Assembly (NCBI GenBank): GCA_003116995.1
Contig: BDSL01000133.1
Location: 1-64,000 of the forward strand
Length of the DNA stretch: 64,000 nucleotides
Reading direction: 5' to 3'
Source: Yamagishiella unicocca
Lineage: Eukaryota > Chlorophyta > Chlorophyceae > Chlamydomonadales > Volvocaceae
The notes beneath the pieces are model-generated. The model was not told the origin of the DNA. It did not search any database and worked only from the letters and a program-made list of their open reading frames with translations. Below are positions 63,781 to 64,000 of the stretch, piece by piece. The position numbers and the translations under genes were made by a program. Position 1 is the stretch's first letter, and each line of letters starts with the position of its first letter.

Positions 63781-64000
63781 GCAGCTAGCTGCCAGCACAG
63801 CGCTACCGTCTCCCCTCTCAAATGGACCTGACGCAGCCCAAACGACAATCGCATAACCCAAACAACAAATAGCACAAACTAAGCCGCAATGACGCAACGA
63901 CGCAATGACTGCACGTGCCGGCAATGATTTTTGGAGGCCAAACTTAGCTCAGCCACTCAGTTCACAAGGGCCCCCAAAACCGCGGGAGGGATGCACGAAA

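Larger units (their letters stand above)
60540..64000. other. Intergenic, no gene supported
   Basis: All frames are short or run through repeats. A 227-codon minus-strand frame (62589-61906) includes dispersed repeat copy C and no domain. Runs of tandem repeats mark 63681-63780. Confidence 0.5.

Noticed and set aside
1..64000. CRISPR arrays, rRNA and tRNA genes
   Set aside because: Tandem arrays seen have no unique spacers; no rRNA core sequences or convincing tRNA cloverleaf were noticed by eye. A tRNA scan could still find one.

Overview
The window looks like nuclear DNA of a GC-rich green alga, most likely a volvocine/chlamydomonadalean species (inferred, not proven). The signs are very high GC with C/G third positions in coding exons, many short GT-AG introns plus several GC-AG introns, TGTAA polyadenylation signals after stop codons, abundant micro- and minisatellites, and a chromodomain-type Ty3/Gypsy retrotransposon. 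I see no prokaryotic gene organisation and no rRNA, tRNA or CRISPR array.

Layout. 1-5038: the 3' part of a decayed Ty3/Gypsy chromovirus ending in a complete 3' LTR, followed directly by a TGGG/TGGA minisatellite (5039-5543) and low-complexity DNA. 6480-8160: no gene. 8285-20421: an inverted, broken copy of the first seven exons of a FUSC-type membrane protein gene, then reverse-transcriptase remnants and the duplicated last exon of a patatin gene. 20422-25800: a unique spacer with two to four small or partial unidentified genes. 25801-32596: a near-identical direct copy of 13632-20421. 32006-36371 (minus): an apparently intact patatin-like phospholipase. 36748-40757 (plus): a two-module VOC/glyoxalase-like protein, divergent from the patatin gene. 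41843-54617 (plus): the intact 18-exon FUSC/ALMT-like gene (1,640 aa). 57428-60149 (plus): a five-exon SRPBCC/START-like protein (381 aa). 60150-64000: no gene, a few tandem repeats.

The exon models were built by hand from protein-like segments joined at splice sites. In the four main genes every junction keeps codon phase and the summed lengths are exact multiples of three (FUSC 4923, VOC 1305, patatin 1287, SRPBCC 1146 nt). Four junctions need GC-AG introns.

The most striking feature is the structural history. One FUSC locus was copied in inverted orientation, a 4-bp insertion then broke the copy, and a 6.8-kb segment carrying the broken copy plus the patatin 3' end was later duplicated directly. 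A family of about 0.2-1.1 kb repeats, whose ends recur close to splice sites, is spread through the introns of these genes. In places it is linked to a decayed reverse transcriptase with a Penelope/non-LTR-like signature. No functional pathway clearly unites the genes: lipid acyl hydrolase, metalloenzyme-fold protein, membrane transporter and lipid-binding-fold protein.
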